Source: JAGNLV01 sp964612145
Lineage (GTDB): Bacteria > Zixibacteria > MSB-5A5 > GN15 > FEB-12
NCBI GenBank assembly: GCA_964612145.1
Contig: CAZTBP010000020.1
Coordinates: 1-64,000, forward strand
Reading direction: 5' to 3'
Length of the DNA stretch: 64,000 nt
Each line of letters opens with the position of its first letter. The first letter of the stretch is position 1. The notes beneath the pieces are model-generated. The model was not told the origin of the DNA and did no database searches. It worked only from the letters and a program-made list of their open reading frames with translations. Below are positions 57,147 through 64,000 of the stretch, in pieces. The position numbers were made by a program, and so were the translations under genes.

Positions 57147-57639
57147 CTACGAGTTCCTTTACGACGGTGAGGTGGTCGAGACCCGTCTGGAGAAAGAGGG
57201 CGACAATTTCAAGGCCTCGATCGACGACACCGATCTGATCCTGCACCCGGTCGGGCAGAACCTGTATACGGTTGACTACAACGGGACGCGGATGAACGTG
57301 GCGGTCGTGCGCCACAAGGACAAGTTCTATATCGATATCGATTCGGTCCTGCTTGAACTAAAAGAGGCGACTGAGGATGCAATAGCCGGGGTGGCTGGCG
57401 ATGCCGGCTCTGATCCGGATAAGGTCTTCGCGCCGATGCCGGGTAAGATTGTTAAGATCCTGGTCGAGGAGGGGCAGGAGGTGACCGAGCGCCAGCAGCT
57501 GGTTATTGTCGAAGCGATGAAGATGGAGAACCCGGTGCTTTCGAAAGCGAACGGCATAGTCAAGGCGATCAATTTTTCCGATGGCGACCAGGTGGATACG
57601 GAAAGTCCGATTATCGAGTTGGAGATTGCGGGGGAGTAG
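57139..57639 (+). CDS. Biotin carrier protein (biotinyl domain)
   Basis: A 166-aa biotin/lipoyl-attachment protein. The C-terminal biotinyl domain (about 90-165) has the biotinylation motif EAMKMEN with the acceptor Lys128, and PMPGKIVKILVEEGQEV ahead of it. The N-terminal ~85 residues (FLYDGEVVETRLEKEGDNFKASI) resemble the BT-like linker domain between carboxylase and carrier in methylcrotonyl/propionyl-CoA carboxylase alpha chains. The gene overlaps the carboxylase gene by 8 bp (ATGAATAG), so this is a split alpha subunit. Confidence 0.88.
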   Translation: MNSYEFLYDGEVVETRLEKEGDNFKASIDDTDLILHPVGQNLYTVDYNGTRMNVAVVRHKDKFYIDIDSVLLELKEATEDAIAGVAGDAGSDPDKVFAPMPGKIVKILVEEGQEVTERQQLVIVEAMKMENPVLSKANGIVKAINFSDGDQVDTESPIIELEIAGE

Positions 57640-57644
57640 GCGGA

Positions 57645-58277
57645 TCAGATTTTGACCCCAAGGGCGACACTGGCATAGTTAAAGGACCGGCCGAAAACGT
57701 TTGTCCAGCGAGTGGTGAAGGTCAATCGGAGGCGGTTGCTGAATTTCCGTTCGATACCCAATCCGAGCCAGAAGGAGGCATTCCACTCGGCCGGTGCGGC
57801 ATCGGCTACGCGGACCCCATCTTCGCTAATAGCATCGACAGAGCTTCGGGCTGCCCCAACTCCCACCAATGCAATATAGGCTGTCTTTATTTCACCGGGA
57901 TGAATTGACCGGGAGGCGGGCATGTCGATCTCAAGCGCATGCCAGGCGTTTAGTCCGGCAGTATAGAGGTCTCGTTCGCCGCCTTCGTAGGTATTGCTGA
58001 AGCCGAAATGCTGCCATTCAAACAGCGGGCCGATGATCAACTTACGAGAAACGGGTATTCCTGCCGCGATGTGCGCACCACCGCCGAGGCCATACGATGA
58101 CTGCGGGAAGACATCGGTGAATAAGGGCTGCGTGGGCAGGCCGAGATTACCGGAGGCGTAGAAGTGAATCGACGCCGCGGCGATGGTGGAGTGCTTGGTG
58201 ACAACGGGGGATATCTCTTCGGCGTGCGATAGTGCGGTTGAGAGAAGTATGCCGAGGCCGAGCATAATGTGCTTCAT
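57645..58277 (-). CDS. Outer-membrane beta-barrel protein
   Basis: A 210-aa exported protein with a signal peptide (MKHIMLGLGILLSTALSHA) and a barrel-like mature part with repeated Gly/aromatic strands such as GLGGGAHIAAGIPVSRKLIIGPLFEW and LGLGIERKFSNRLRLTFTTRW. No family is recognised. It is the farthest downstream of three reverse-strand barrel genes and converges with the carboxylase operon, whose stop is only 5 bp away. There is no room for a separate terminator between them. Confidence 0.65.
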   Translation of the reverse strand: MKHIMLGLGILLSTALSHAEEISPVVTKHSTIAAASIHFYASGNLGLPTQPLFTDVFPQSSYGLGGGAHIAAGIPVSRKLIIGPLFEWQHFGFSNTYEGGERDLYTAGLNAWHALEIDMPASRSIHPGEIKTAYIALVGVGAARSSVDAISEDGVRVADAAPAEWNASFWLGLGIERKFSNRLRLTFTTRWTNVFGRSFNYASVALGVKI

Positions 58278-58302
58278 GTAAACCCTCCCGGGAAGTATCT
58301 TC

Positions 58303-58908
58303 TTAGAATCTAACTCCTACAGTGATCGGAAAGAACGATGTCGCGGCATCGGATGCTTTCCATGCGATGTTAACGTAGCGGGCTTCGATGACTCCCTTAA
58401 ACGTGTCGGTAAGGTACAACTCGACTCCGAATCCAATGTGGAAATAGGGCTGGAGCTGGTCGGTGTCGTAGATGGTGAACGTATTGGGTTCTTTGTCACG
58501 CAGGGAAATGTCGACGGTGCCGTAGCCGGCCATGATATACGGCTGGTAGTTGTCATCCTCGGCGAAGAACTGGAAGCGGCTGGTGGCGCCGAACATGACA
58601 ATCTGAACGTCACCGTCGCGAAACGCCGTGAAAGAGTCATCGAAGGGAAACAACCAGTACTCGATATCGCCGGTAAAAAAGAGCCGGGAGCCGGCATCGA
58701 GAACCACGCCGATTCCGCCACCAAACGCGGTGGAGTGTGGTTCGGCAAAGAACTCGTCGCCCGAGGGAATGCTCAGCCCGCCGTCGGCAGTGAAGTAGAC
58801 CACGCGTGCGGTGCAGTCGGACGGGCAGACGCAGGAAAGCGTCAGTACCAGGGCGGTGAGGAGGATCAGATCACTCGTGCGCGATTGGGTGTGCCGAAGT
58901 ATTGGCAT
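58303..58908 (-). CDS. Outer-membrane beta-barrel protein, paralogue of the 59002 gene
   Basis: A 201-aa exported protein. A long hydrophobic signal segment (LILLTALVLTLSCVCPSDCTA) contains LSCVC, so a lipoprotein form cannot be excluded. The mature part is barrel-like (YFTADGGLSIPSGDEFF, GGGIGVVLDAGSRLFFTGDIEYW) and the final strand ends in Phe (PITVGVRF). The last strand and overall layout match the product at 59002 (PITIGLKF), so the two look like ancient duplicates. It sits 25 bp from the 57645 gene on the same strand. Confidence 0.65.
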   Translation of the reverse strand: MPILRHTQSRTSDLILLTALVLTLSCVCPSDCTARVVYFTADGGLSIPSGDEFFAEPHSTAFGGGIGVVLDAGSRLFFTGDIEYWLFPFDDSFTAFRDGDVQIVMFGATSRFQFFAEDDNYQPYIMAGYGTVDISLRDKEPNTFTIYDTDQLQPYFHIGFGVELYLTDTFKGVIEARYVNIAWKASDAATSFFPITVGVRF

Positions 58909-58948
58909 ACGTACTTACACGATACAAAACCTGGACGGGACGGGCAAG

Positions 58949-58977
58949 AAAAAAGGCCGATGCATCAGCACCGGCCC
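58949..58977 (-). terminator. Terminator for the 59002 gene
   Basis: On the reverse strand, GGCCGGTGC and GCATCGGCC form a 9-bp stem with one G-T pair and a 4-nt loop, followed by six T. It separates the 59002 transcript from the next barrel gene. Confidence 0.8.
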
Positions 58978-59001
58978 TTAAGAAATGACTTCAGGGTGCG
59001 A

Positions 59002-59598
59002 TTAGAATTTGAGTCCGATGGTAATTGGGATCAAAGCGATGGCGTCACCTTCGGTGCTGATAGAGACATAGGAGAGCTGGCCGAAGAGACGCAGTCCGGG
59101 TGTGACGCGCAGGTCGGCGCCGGCGGCGATATTCCAGTAGAAGTCGGTCGAGCTTTCCTCAGCCTCGATGTCGCCGGAAGCGGTTTCGTAGTCGGTGTTG
59201 CTGGAATTGGCGAAGCCGACACCGAAACTGGCGTAGGGGCTGGCCACGCCGCCGGGTGTACCCATGCGGTAAAGGCCGTCAACACCGAACATCAGAAAGC
59301 GGAAGTCGCCGCCGCCGGTGATTGGGTCAAAGCCAGGTAAGGCGAAATTCTGGAAGTCTGACGGTACTATGTGATACTGTACCTTGCCGAGTGCCTGAAG
59401 CCCCGTCACGGCGGGAATGTTCAGGCCAAGGCCGGCGTAGCCGTGGAAACCGGTCGTATACTCGTCCTTGATTAAATCGGGCGAGCTTGGTATGGTAATT
59501 CCGCCACCGACATAGATGTCAAACGGTTTCGGGGTCTGTCCCTGTGCAGCGACACAGGCGATCAGCAAGATCGCGGTAATGAGCACAACTTTACGCAT
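59002..59598 (-). CDS. Outer-membrane beta-barrel protein
   Basis: A 198-aa exported protein with a signal peptide (MRKVVLITAILLIACVAAQG) and a barrel-like body (DIYVGGGITIPSSPDLI, GYAGLGLNIPAVTGLQALGKVQY, VASPYASFGVGFANSS), ending in Phe (LIPITIGLKF). It is similar in length, opening strands and last strand to the 58303 product. AAAAAGGAG precedes the ATG on the reverse strand. It is transcribed divergently from the thiolase operon. Role unknown; it could be a small porin or OmpW/OmpX-like barrel. Confidence 0.68.
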   Translation of the reverse strand: MRKVVLITAILLIACVAAQGQTPKPFDIYVGGGITIPSSPDLIKDEYTTGFHGYAGLGLNIPAVTGLQALGKVQYHIVPSDFQNFALPGFDPITGGGDFRFLMFGVDGLYRMGTPGGVASPYASFGVGFANSSNTDYETASGDIEAEESSTDFYWNIAAGADLRVTPGLRLFGQLSYVSISTEGDAIALIPITIGLKF

Positions 59599-59811
59599 TG
59601 AAATAAACTCCTTTTTGTATCATGCAGCTTTCTTGTTCCGATCGATGTGTGAACGTCATAGTAGTTGCTCTACGCAAGCTAGGTCGGATGAGCCGGTTAA
59701 TCAACCATTATCTTAGATAATCGGGCACAGTTTGTACGTTTTTTTGTTGGTGGGTGGTGTGACAGGGAGGGGAATCCGAGTTTGAAGAAGGGTGCGGCGA
59801 GGACAGAATTT

Positions 59812-59854
59812 GTGAATTGATTCACTTGATTTCGGTCTGTCTTTTGGTTATATA
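59812..59854 (+). promoter_or_regulatory. Promoter with adjacent palindromic operator for the beta-oxidation operon
   Basis: GTGAATTGATTCAC (59812-59825) is a 6-bp perfect inverted repeat with a 2-bp spacer, directly upstream of TTGATT (59826-59831), a 17-bp spacer and TATATA (59849-59854). A fatty-acid-type repressor or activator (FadR/TetR) is a possible binder. The rest of 59599-59900 shows no gene. Confidence 0.55.
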
Positions 59855-59900
59855 GGGCCTTAAATCACTTACGGTAATACAATATTCGGAGGAATTGCAG

Positions 59901-61091
59901 ATGGCAGACCGCAACGAAGCATATATCATTTCCGGGTGTCGGAGTGCGATTGGTGTTCTGCACAGTGGGTTGGCCTCGCTATCGGCGCCGCAGTTGGGTG
60001 CTCTGGCGGTAAAGGAAGCAGTCAAACGGTCCGGCGTCGAACCGGCTGATATCGAAGAAGTTATTATGGGCCATGTCGTGCAGGGCGGCGCTAACCAGGC
60101 TCCGGCCCGTCAGGCGGCGATTCACGGCGGGGTGCCGCCGGAAGCCGCGGCGATGACGATCAACAAAGTGTGCGGCTCGGGTCTCAAGGCGGTGATGCTG
60201 GCGGCCCAGTCGATCCGTGCCGGCGATCAGGATGTGATAGTGGCCGGGGGAATGGAGTCTATGTCCAACACGCCGCTGGCGATGCATGGCGCGAAGCGGG
60301 GCACGAAGTTCGGGCATCAGAAGATGCTTGATTTGATGATCACCGACGGCCTCTGGGACAGCTTCAACAACTTCCACATGGGTTCGGCTGCGGAACTGAC
60401 ACGGAAGAAAGCCGACATTACCCGCGAACAGCAGGATGAATTCGCGTTCAATTCGCACCAGAAAGCGGTCGCGGCGCAGGAAGCCGGGAAATTCGACGAG
60501 GAGATATTCCCGGTTGAAATTCCGCAGCGCAAGGGTGACCCGGTCATATTCAACAAAGACGAGGGACCGCGCCCGAGTATCTCGTTGGAAGGGCTTGCCA
60601 GGCTGCGTCCGGCGTTCGAGAAGGACGGCACGGTGACGGCGGGCAACGCGCCGGGGCTGAACGATGGTTCCGCCTGTACGGTGGTCGTGTCTGAGAAGTA
60701 CATGAAAGAGAAAGGTCTCACGCCGATGGCGAAGATCGTTGAGTACTCTGTCGCCGGTACGCCGCCGGAAGACCTGTTTTTTTCGCCGATCTATGCTGTT
60801 CAGAAGCTCATGAAGAAGATGAATGTCGACATCAATCACTGGGACCTGATCGAGGCCAACGAAGCGTTTTCCGCGCAGGCGCTGGCCGACGGTAAAGGTC
60901 TTGGATGGGATTGGGATCGCGTGAATGTGCATGGCGGCGCGGTGGCGCTGGGGCATCCGATCGGAGCCTCCGGTACCCGGGTGCTGGTGACGTTGATGTC
61001 CGCGCTGAAGGATCGCGGTCTGAAAACAGGTCTGGCGACACTTTGTCTCGGCGGGGGTAACGCCGTGGCGCTGGCTATTGAAATGGTCTGA
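59901..61091 (+). CDS. Acetyl-CoA C-acetyltransferase (thiolase)
   Basis: A 396-aa classical biosynthetic/degradative thiolase. Cys91 in INKVCGSGLKAVMLA is the acyl-accepting residue, the GGAVALGHPIGASGTR block carries the catalytic His, and the final CLGGGNAVALAIE block carries the second Cys. ATG 59901 is preferred over TTG 59895, with GGAGGA (59888-59893) 7 bp upstream. It interconverts acetoacetyl-CoA and two acetyl-CoA and is first in the operon thiolase - hydroxyacyl-CoA dehydrogenase - two acyl-CoA dehydrogenases. It differs in type from the archaeal-type thiolase at 47852. Confidence 0.93.
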   Translation: MADRNEAYIISGCRSAIGVLHSGLASLSAPQLGALAVKEAVKRSGVEPADIEEVIMGHVVQGGANQAPARQAAIHGGVPPEAAAMTINKVCGSGLKAVMLAAQSIRAGDQDVIVAGGMESMSNTPLAMHGAKRGTKFGHQKMLDLMITDGLWDSFNNFHMGSAAELTRKKADITREQQDEFAFNSHQKAVAAQEAGKFDEEIFPVEIPQRKGDPVIFNKDEGPRPSISLEGLARLRPAFEKDGTVTAGNAPGLNDGSACTVVVSEKYMKEKGLTPMAKIVEYSVAGTPPEDLFFSPIYAVQKLMKKMNVDINHWDLIEANEAFSAQALADGKGLGWDWDRVNVHGGAVALGHPIGASGTRVLVTLMSALKDRGLKTGLATLCLGGGNAVALAIEMV

Positions 61092-61117
61092 CGACAACCC
61101 AGGGGAGATCTGCTGAT

Positions 61118-61981
61118 ATGAAGACTGATGACATAAAAAAAGTAGCCGTGATCGGTTGCGGGACCATGGGCAACGGTATTGCCCAGGTCTTTGCGCTGAC
61201 CGAATATGACGTGCGGCTCATTGACATAGATCAATCGTATCTGGACAAGGCGATTGCAACGCTGACTAAAAGCATGGATCGCCTGATCAAAAAAGAGAAG
61301 ATCACCGAGGACGACAAGAAATCGGCACTGGGACGGATCGAAACCAGCACCAGTGCAGGCGACGCCAAGGACTGCCAGTTGGTGATCGAGGCGGTTACCG
61401 AGAATCTGGGTATCAAGCTCAAGGTCTTTTCGGAACTCGCCGAGGCCTGTCCGCCGGAGACGATTTTCGCCTCGAATACTTCATCGCTGCCGATCACGCA
61501 GCTAGCGACTGCAACCGGGCGGCCGGAGCAATTTATCGGCATGCATTTCATGAACCCGGTGCCTATGATGAAACTTATCGAGTTGATCCGGGGCATGGCG
61601 ACCAGCGATGACACGTACGCGATCATTGAGGAGCTTTCCAAACGACTGGGCAAGACGCCGGTCGAGGTGAACGACTTCCCCGGCTTCATCGCCAACCGTA
61701 TCCTGATGCCGATGATCAACGAGGCCATCTTCGCCTATATGGAAGGGGTCGGAACGGTCGAGGCGATCGACGAGGTGATGAAGCTGGGCATGGCGCACCC
61801 GATGGGGCCGCTGACGCTGGCCGACTTTATCGGGCTGGACGTCTGCCTGGCGATTCTCGAGGTTCTGCACGAGGGTCTGGGTGATCCGAAGTATCGGCCC
61901 TGCCCGTTGCTGCGTAAAATGGTTCAGGCCGGTTATCTCGGTCGGAAAACCGGGCGTGGCTTCTACGACTACAGCAAATAA
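61118..61981 (+). CDS. 3-hydroxybutyryl-CoA dehydrogenase
   Basis: A 287-aa NAD(P)-dependent 3-hydroxyacyl-CoA dehydrogenase. The Rossmann motif VIGCGTMGNGIAQVFA is at residues 9-24 and HFMNPVPMMKLIELIRG holds the catalytic His. The C-terminal helical domain follows (FPGFIANRILMPMINEA, MAHPMGPLTLADFIGLDV). The size and single-domain form are those of butyryl-type enzymes rather than the large fused beta-oxidation protein. It lies 26 bp after the thiolase and 11 bp before the acyl-CoA dehydrogenase gene, with GGGGAGA upstream of its ATG. Confidence 0.95.
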   Translation: MKTDDIKKVAVIGCGTMGNGIAQVFALTEYDVRLIDIDQSYLDKAIATLTKSMDRLIKKEKITEDDKKSALGRIETSTSAGDAKDCQLVIEAVTENLGIKLKVFSELAEACPPETIFASNTSSLPITQLATATGRPEQFIGMHFMNPVPMMKLIELIRGMATSDDTYAIIEELSKRLGKTPVEVNDFPGFIANRILMPMINEAIFAYMEGVGTVEAIDEVMKLGMAHPMGPLTLADFIGLDVCLAILEVLHEGLGDPKYRPCPLLRKMVQAGYLGRKTGRGFYDYSK

Positions 61982-61992
61982 GGAGTTCTCGC

Positions 61993-63135
61993 ATGGATTT
62001 TAAACTGTCCGAAGAGGACCTTGAACTGAAACAGATGGCCCGAGAACTGGCCGACAAACGGATCTACCCGATCGCCGAGGAAATGGATGAAAAAGGGGAG
62101 ACGCCGGAGGACCTCATCAAGGAGTGTGCCGAGCTCGGCTATTTCGGGTTTACGGTGCCGGAAGAATACGGCGGCCTGGGACTGAGTGCGACGACGTTTA
62201 TGGGTGTGCTGGAGGAGATCTGTGCGGCGTGTGCCGGGTTCGGTATCATGCTTTCGGTGCACAACTCGCTCTGCTGTGAGATTATCAAGCTGTTCGGCTC
62301 CGATGAGCTCAAGCAGAAGTATCTTCCGGAGATGGCTGCCGGTGAGCGTATCGGGGCCTACTGCATAACGGAGCCGGATGCCGGGACGGATGTTGCCTCG
62401 CTGTCGACCACGGCTGTTGAGGACGGCGACCACTGGGTTATCAACGGTACCAAGAGCTATGTGACCAACGGTGCCTTTGCCGGTGTGTTTGTGGTGTTTG
62501 CCAAGACCGATCCCGATGCCGGGCACAAGGGCATTTCATGCTTTTTGGTGCCGGCCGGCACTGAGGGTTTGATGATCGGCAAGGCCGAACGCAAGTGTGG
62601 TATCAAGGCGTCGGACACGCGCGAACTGAGCTTCGGCGATGTTCGTGTCCCGAAAGACCACATGCTCGGTGAACAGAGCAAAGGGTTCCGTCAGGCAGTG
62701 ACGATCCTGAACTCCGGTCGTATTGGGGTGGCGTTTCAGTCGATTGGCATTGCCCAGGCAGCGCTGGATGAAGCGATCAAGTATTCCAAGGAGCGCAAGC
62801 AGTTCAACCAGCCGATTGCCAACTTTCAAGCGATTCAGTTCAAGCTGGCCGACATGGCGATGAAGATCGATGCCGGGCGACTGCTGGCCTATCGGGCCGC
62901 GCACTTAAAAGACAACGGCGAGCCCTGTCACCGTGAGGCCTCGATGGCCAAGCTGTTCTGTTCGCAGATGGCCAATTTCGTGGCCAACGAGGCGGTGCAG
63001 ATTCACGGCGGCTATGGTTACATCAAAGAGTATGCGGTCGAACGATATTTCCGTGACGCCCGCGTAACGGAGCTGTACGAGGGTACCTCCGAGGCTCAAC
63101 GGCTGGTGATTTCCAAGGACTTGTTAAGGGAGTAG
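61993..63135 (+). CDS. Acyl-CoA dehydrogenase (short/branched chain type)
   Basis: A 380-aa flavoprotein that introduces the alpha-beta double bond into acyl-CoA. The FAD-binding segments AYCITEPDAGTDVASL and WVINGTKSYVTNG are present, as is the C-terminal TELYEGTSEAQRLVI with the catalytic Glu position of short-chain and butyryl-CoA dehydrogenases. GGAG lies just before the ATG. Chain length or branching preference cannot be settled from motifs alone; isovaleryl-CoA is a possible substrate given the leucine-type genes upstream. Confidence 0.93.
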   Translation: MDFKLSEEDLELKQMARELADKRIYPIAEEMDEKGETPEDLIKECAELGYFGFTVPEEYGGLGLSATTFMGVLEEICAACAGFGIMLSVHNSLCCEIIKLFGSDELKQKYLPEMAAGERIGAYCITEPDAGTDVASLSTTAVEDGDHWVINGTKSYVTNGAFAGVFVVFAKTDPDAGHKGISCFLVPAGTEGLMIGKAERKCGIKASDTRELSFGDVRVPKDHMLGEQSKGFRQAVTILNSGRIGVAFQSIGIAQAALDEAIKYSKERKQFNQPIANFQAIQFKLADMAMKIDAGRLLAYRAAHLKDNGEPCHREASMAKLFCSQMANFVANEAVQIHGGYGYIKEYAVERYFRDARVTELYEGTSEAQRLVISKDLLRE

Positions 63136-63139
63136 CGCT

Positions 63140-64000
63140 GTGCTGGAAAAGAAACATCTCGAATACCGGGACACTATCCGGCACTTCATGGACGAGAAGA
63201 TCGCGCCGAAGGCGGCCGAGCTTGACATAGAGCAGCGATTCCCCGAGGAGCACATGAAGCCCCTGACCGAGATGGGGCTGTTTGCGATGCTGGTGCCCGA
63301 GGAGTACGGGGGCCGTCCGACCGACACGGTGACGTACACGATTGCAGTTGAAGAGGCTTCGCGGGTATGCGGGTCAACCGGTATCATGCTGGCGGCCCAC
63401 AACTCGCTCGGCTGTTTTCCGATTCTTGCTTTTGGGACCGAGGAGCAGAAGAGGAAGTATCTCCCGCGCGGCGCCCAGGGAGAACTGCTGGCGTTTGGTT
63501 TGTCGGAGCCGGACGCCGGGTCCGATGCCGGCGGGACACGCACGATGGCGCTCAAGCAGGACGATCACTGGCTGATCAACGGTTCCAAGTGCTGGATCAC
63601 GTCGGCGACCAAAGCGTTTGCGACCATTGCCTCGGCCCGGACATCGGAAAACCCGGAGGATCGGGAAATTACCTGCTTCATCCTCGAGAAGGACTGGGAA
63701 GGGTATGCGGTCGGGAAGAAGGAGAACAAGTTAGGACTGCGCGGATCGGATACGGCTTTTTTGCATTTCGATGATCTCAAGGCGCCGTTGGATTGCCAGC
63801 TGGGCCAGGTCGGTGAGGGTTTCAAGCAGATGCTCAAGACACTCGACGGCGGCCGGATTTCTATCGGTGCGATGGCGGTCGGGCTGGCGCAGGGTGCGTT
63901 TGAGTGTGCGCTGAAGTACTCGGCAGACAGGGTGCAGTTTGGCAAGCCAATTTCCCACAATCAGGCCATTCAGCACAAGCTGGCCGATATGGCGACTGAA
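63140..64000 (+). CDS. Second acyl-CoA dehydrogenase (cut by the window end)
   Basis: The first 287 codons of another acyl-CoA dehydrogenase, running off the window. It starts at GTG 63140, with GGGAG (63128-63132) 7 bp upstream and 4 bp after the previous stop. The N-terminal helical domain (EYRDTIRHFMDEKIAPKAAELD), FAD-binding segments AFGLSEPDAGSDAGGT and WLINGSKCWITSA, and the following CALKYSADRVQFGKPISHNQAIQ block are clear. Its N-terminal half is similar in plan to the previous gene product, so the two are tandem paralogues. The catalytic Glu lies beyond the window. Confidence 0.93.
   Translation, partial: MLEKKHLEYRDTIRHFMDEKIAPKAAELDIEQRFPEEHMKPLTEMGLFAMLVPEEYGGRPTDTVTYTIAVEEASRVCGSTGIMLAAHNSLGCFPILAFGTEEQKRKYLPRGAQGELLAFGLSEPDAGSDAGGTRTMALKQDDHWLINGSKCWITSATKAFATIASARTSENPEDREITCFILEKDWEGYAVGKKENKLGLRGSDTAFLHFDDLKAPLDCQLGQVGEGFKQMLKTLDGGRISIGAMAVGLAQGAFECALKYSADRVQFGKPISHNQAIQHKLADMATE

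Noticed and set aside
1..64000. CRISPR array, integrase, prophage or rRNA operon
   Set aside because: No regularly spaced direct repeats, no phage structural genes and no rRNA sequence were seen anywhere in the window.

Overview
The window reads as a chromosomal segment of a Gram-negative, diderm bacterium with about 55% G+C. PorV/PorQ-type outer-membrane proteins, many small beta-barrels ending in Phe, an FlgD-like C-terminal domain on a large secreted protein, and a PrsK/PrsR-like pair all point to the FCB side of the bacterial tree. A Zixibacteria-like lineage is my best guess. That placement is inference from gene content; there is no rRNA in the window.

Layout. 0-10.3 kb: 3' part of a large secreted protein, surE, tRNA-Pro(CGG), a TIGR00725/acyP/apt operon, tRNA-Arg(CCT), an outer-membrane protein, a TPR protein, a GH57 glycosidase and a DUF4870-like membrane protein. 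10.3-22.4 kb: a surface/regulation block with a PorV/PorQ protein, a polyprenyl-phosphate sugar transferase, a PEGA-domain protein that appears to start at CTG, an internally deleted IS256-type transposase, a fibronectin-III lipoprotein, a membrane protein, PrsK-like kinase, PrsR-like regulator and a second NtrC-type regulator. Two good sigma-54 promoters (GG-N10-GC) lie in this block, before the PorV/PorQ and sugar-transferase genes. 22.4-27 kb: accessory stretch with dispersed repeats, an ApeA-like HEPN gene, a lone SbcD-like nuclease and an NSS transporter. 27-37.4 kb: envelope block with uppP, a GT9-GmhB fusion, AmrS, a three-domain protein (zinc peptidase, TolB-like propeller, Omp85-type barrel), a BamB-like lipoprotein and a HEAT-repeat protein.

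37.4-45.9 kb: an OmpA-family lipoprotein, then a chaperone cluster (hsp20 behind a sigma-54-type promoter, dnaK, cbpA, clpB) interrupted by a second HEPN-motif gene. 46-49.4 kb: an archaeal-type HMG-CoA synthase, thiolase and DUF35 operon in which the DUF35 protein has lost all zinc-ribbon cysteines. 49.4-51.2 kb: a lipoprotein gene broken by one in-frame TAA and two small membrane proteins. 51.4-57.6 kb: AtuA, acyl-CoA carboxylase beta, enoyl-CoA hydratase, biotin carboxylase and a separate biotin carrier, a leucine/isoprenoid-type catabolic set. 57.6-59.6 kb: three reverse-strand beta-barrels, two of them paralogues. 59.9-64 kb: a beta-oxidation operon (thiolase, 3-hydroxyacyl-CoA dehydrogenase, two acyl-CoA dehydrogenases, the last cut by the window end).

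The strongest candidates for something new are the peptidase-propeller-Omp85 protein with its BamB-like partner, the sigma-54 circuit around the PrsK/PrsR-like genes (and hsp20), and the HMG-CoA/leucine-type CoA cluster with palindromic operators before two of its transcription units. I saw no CRISPR array, rRNA, integrase or phage genes.
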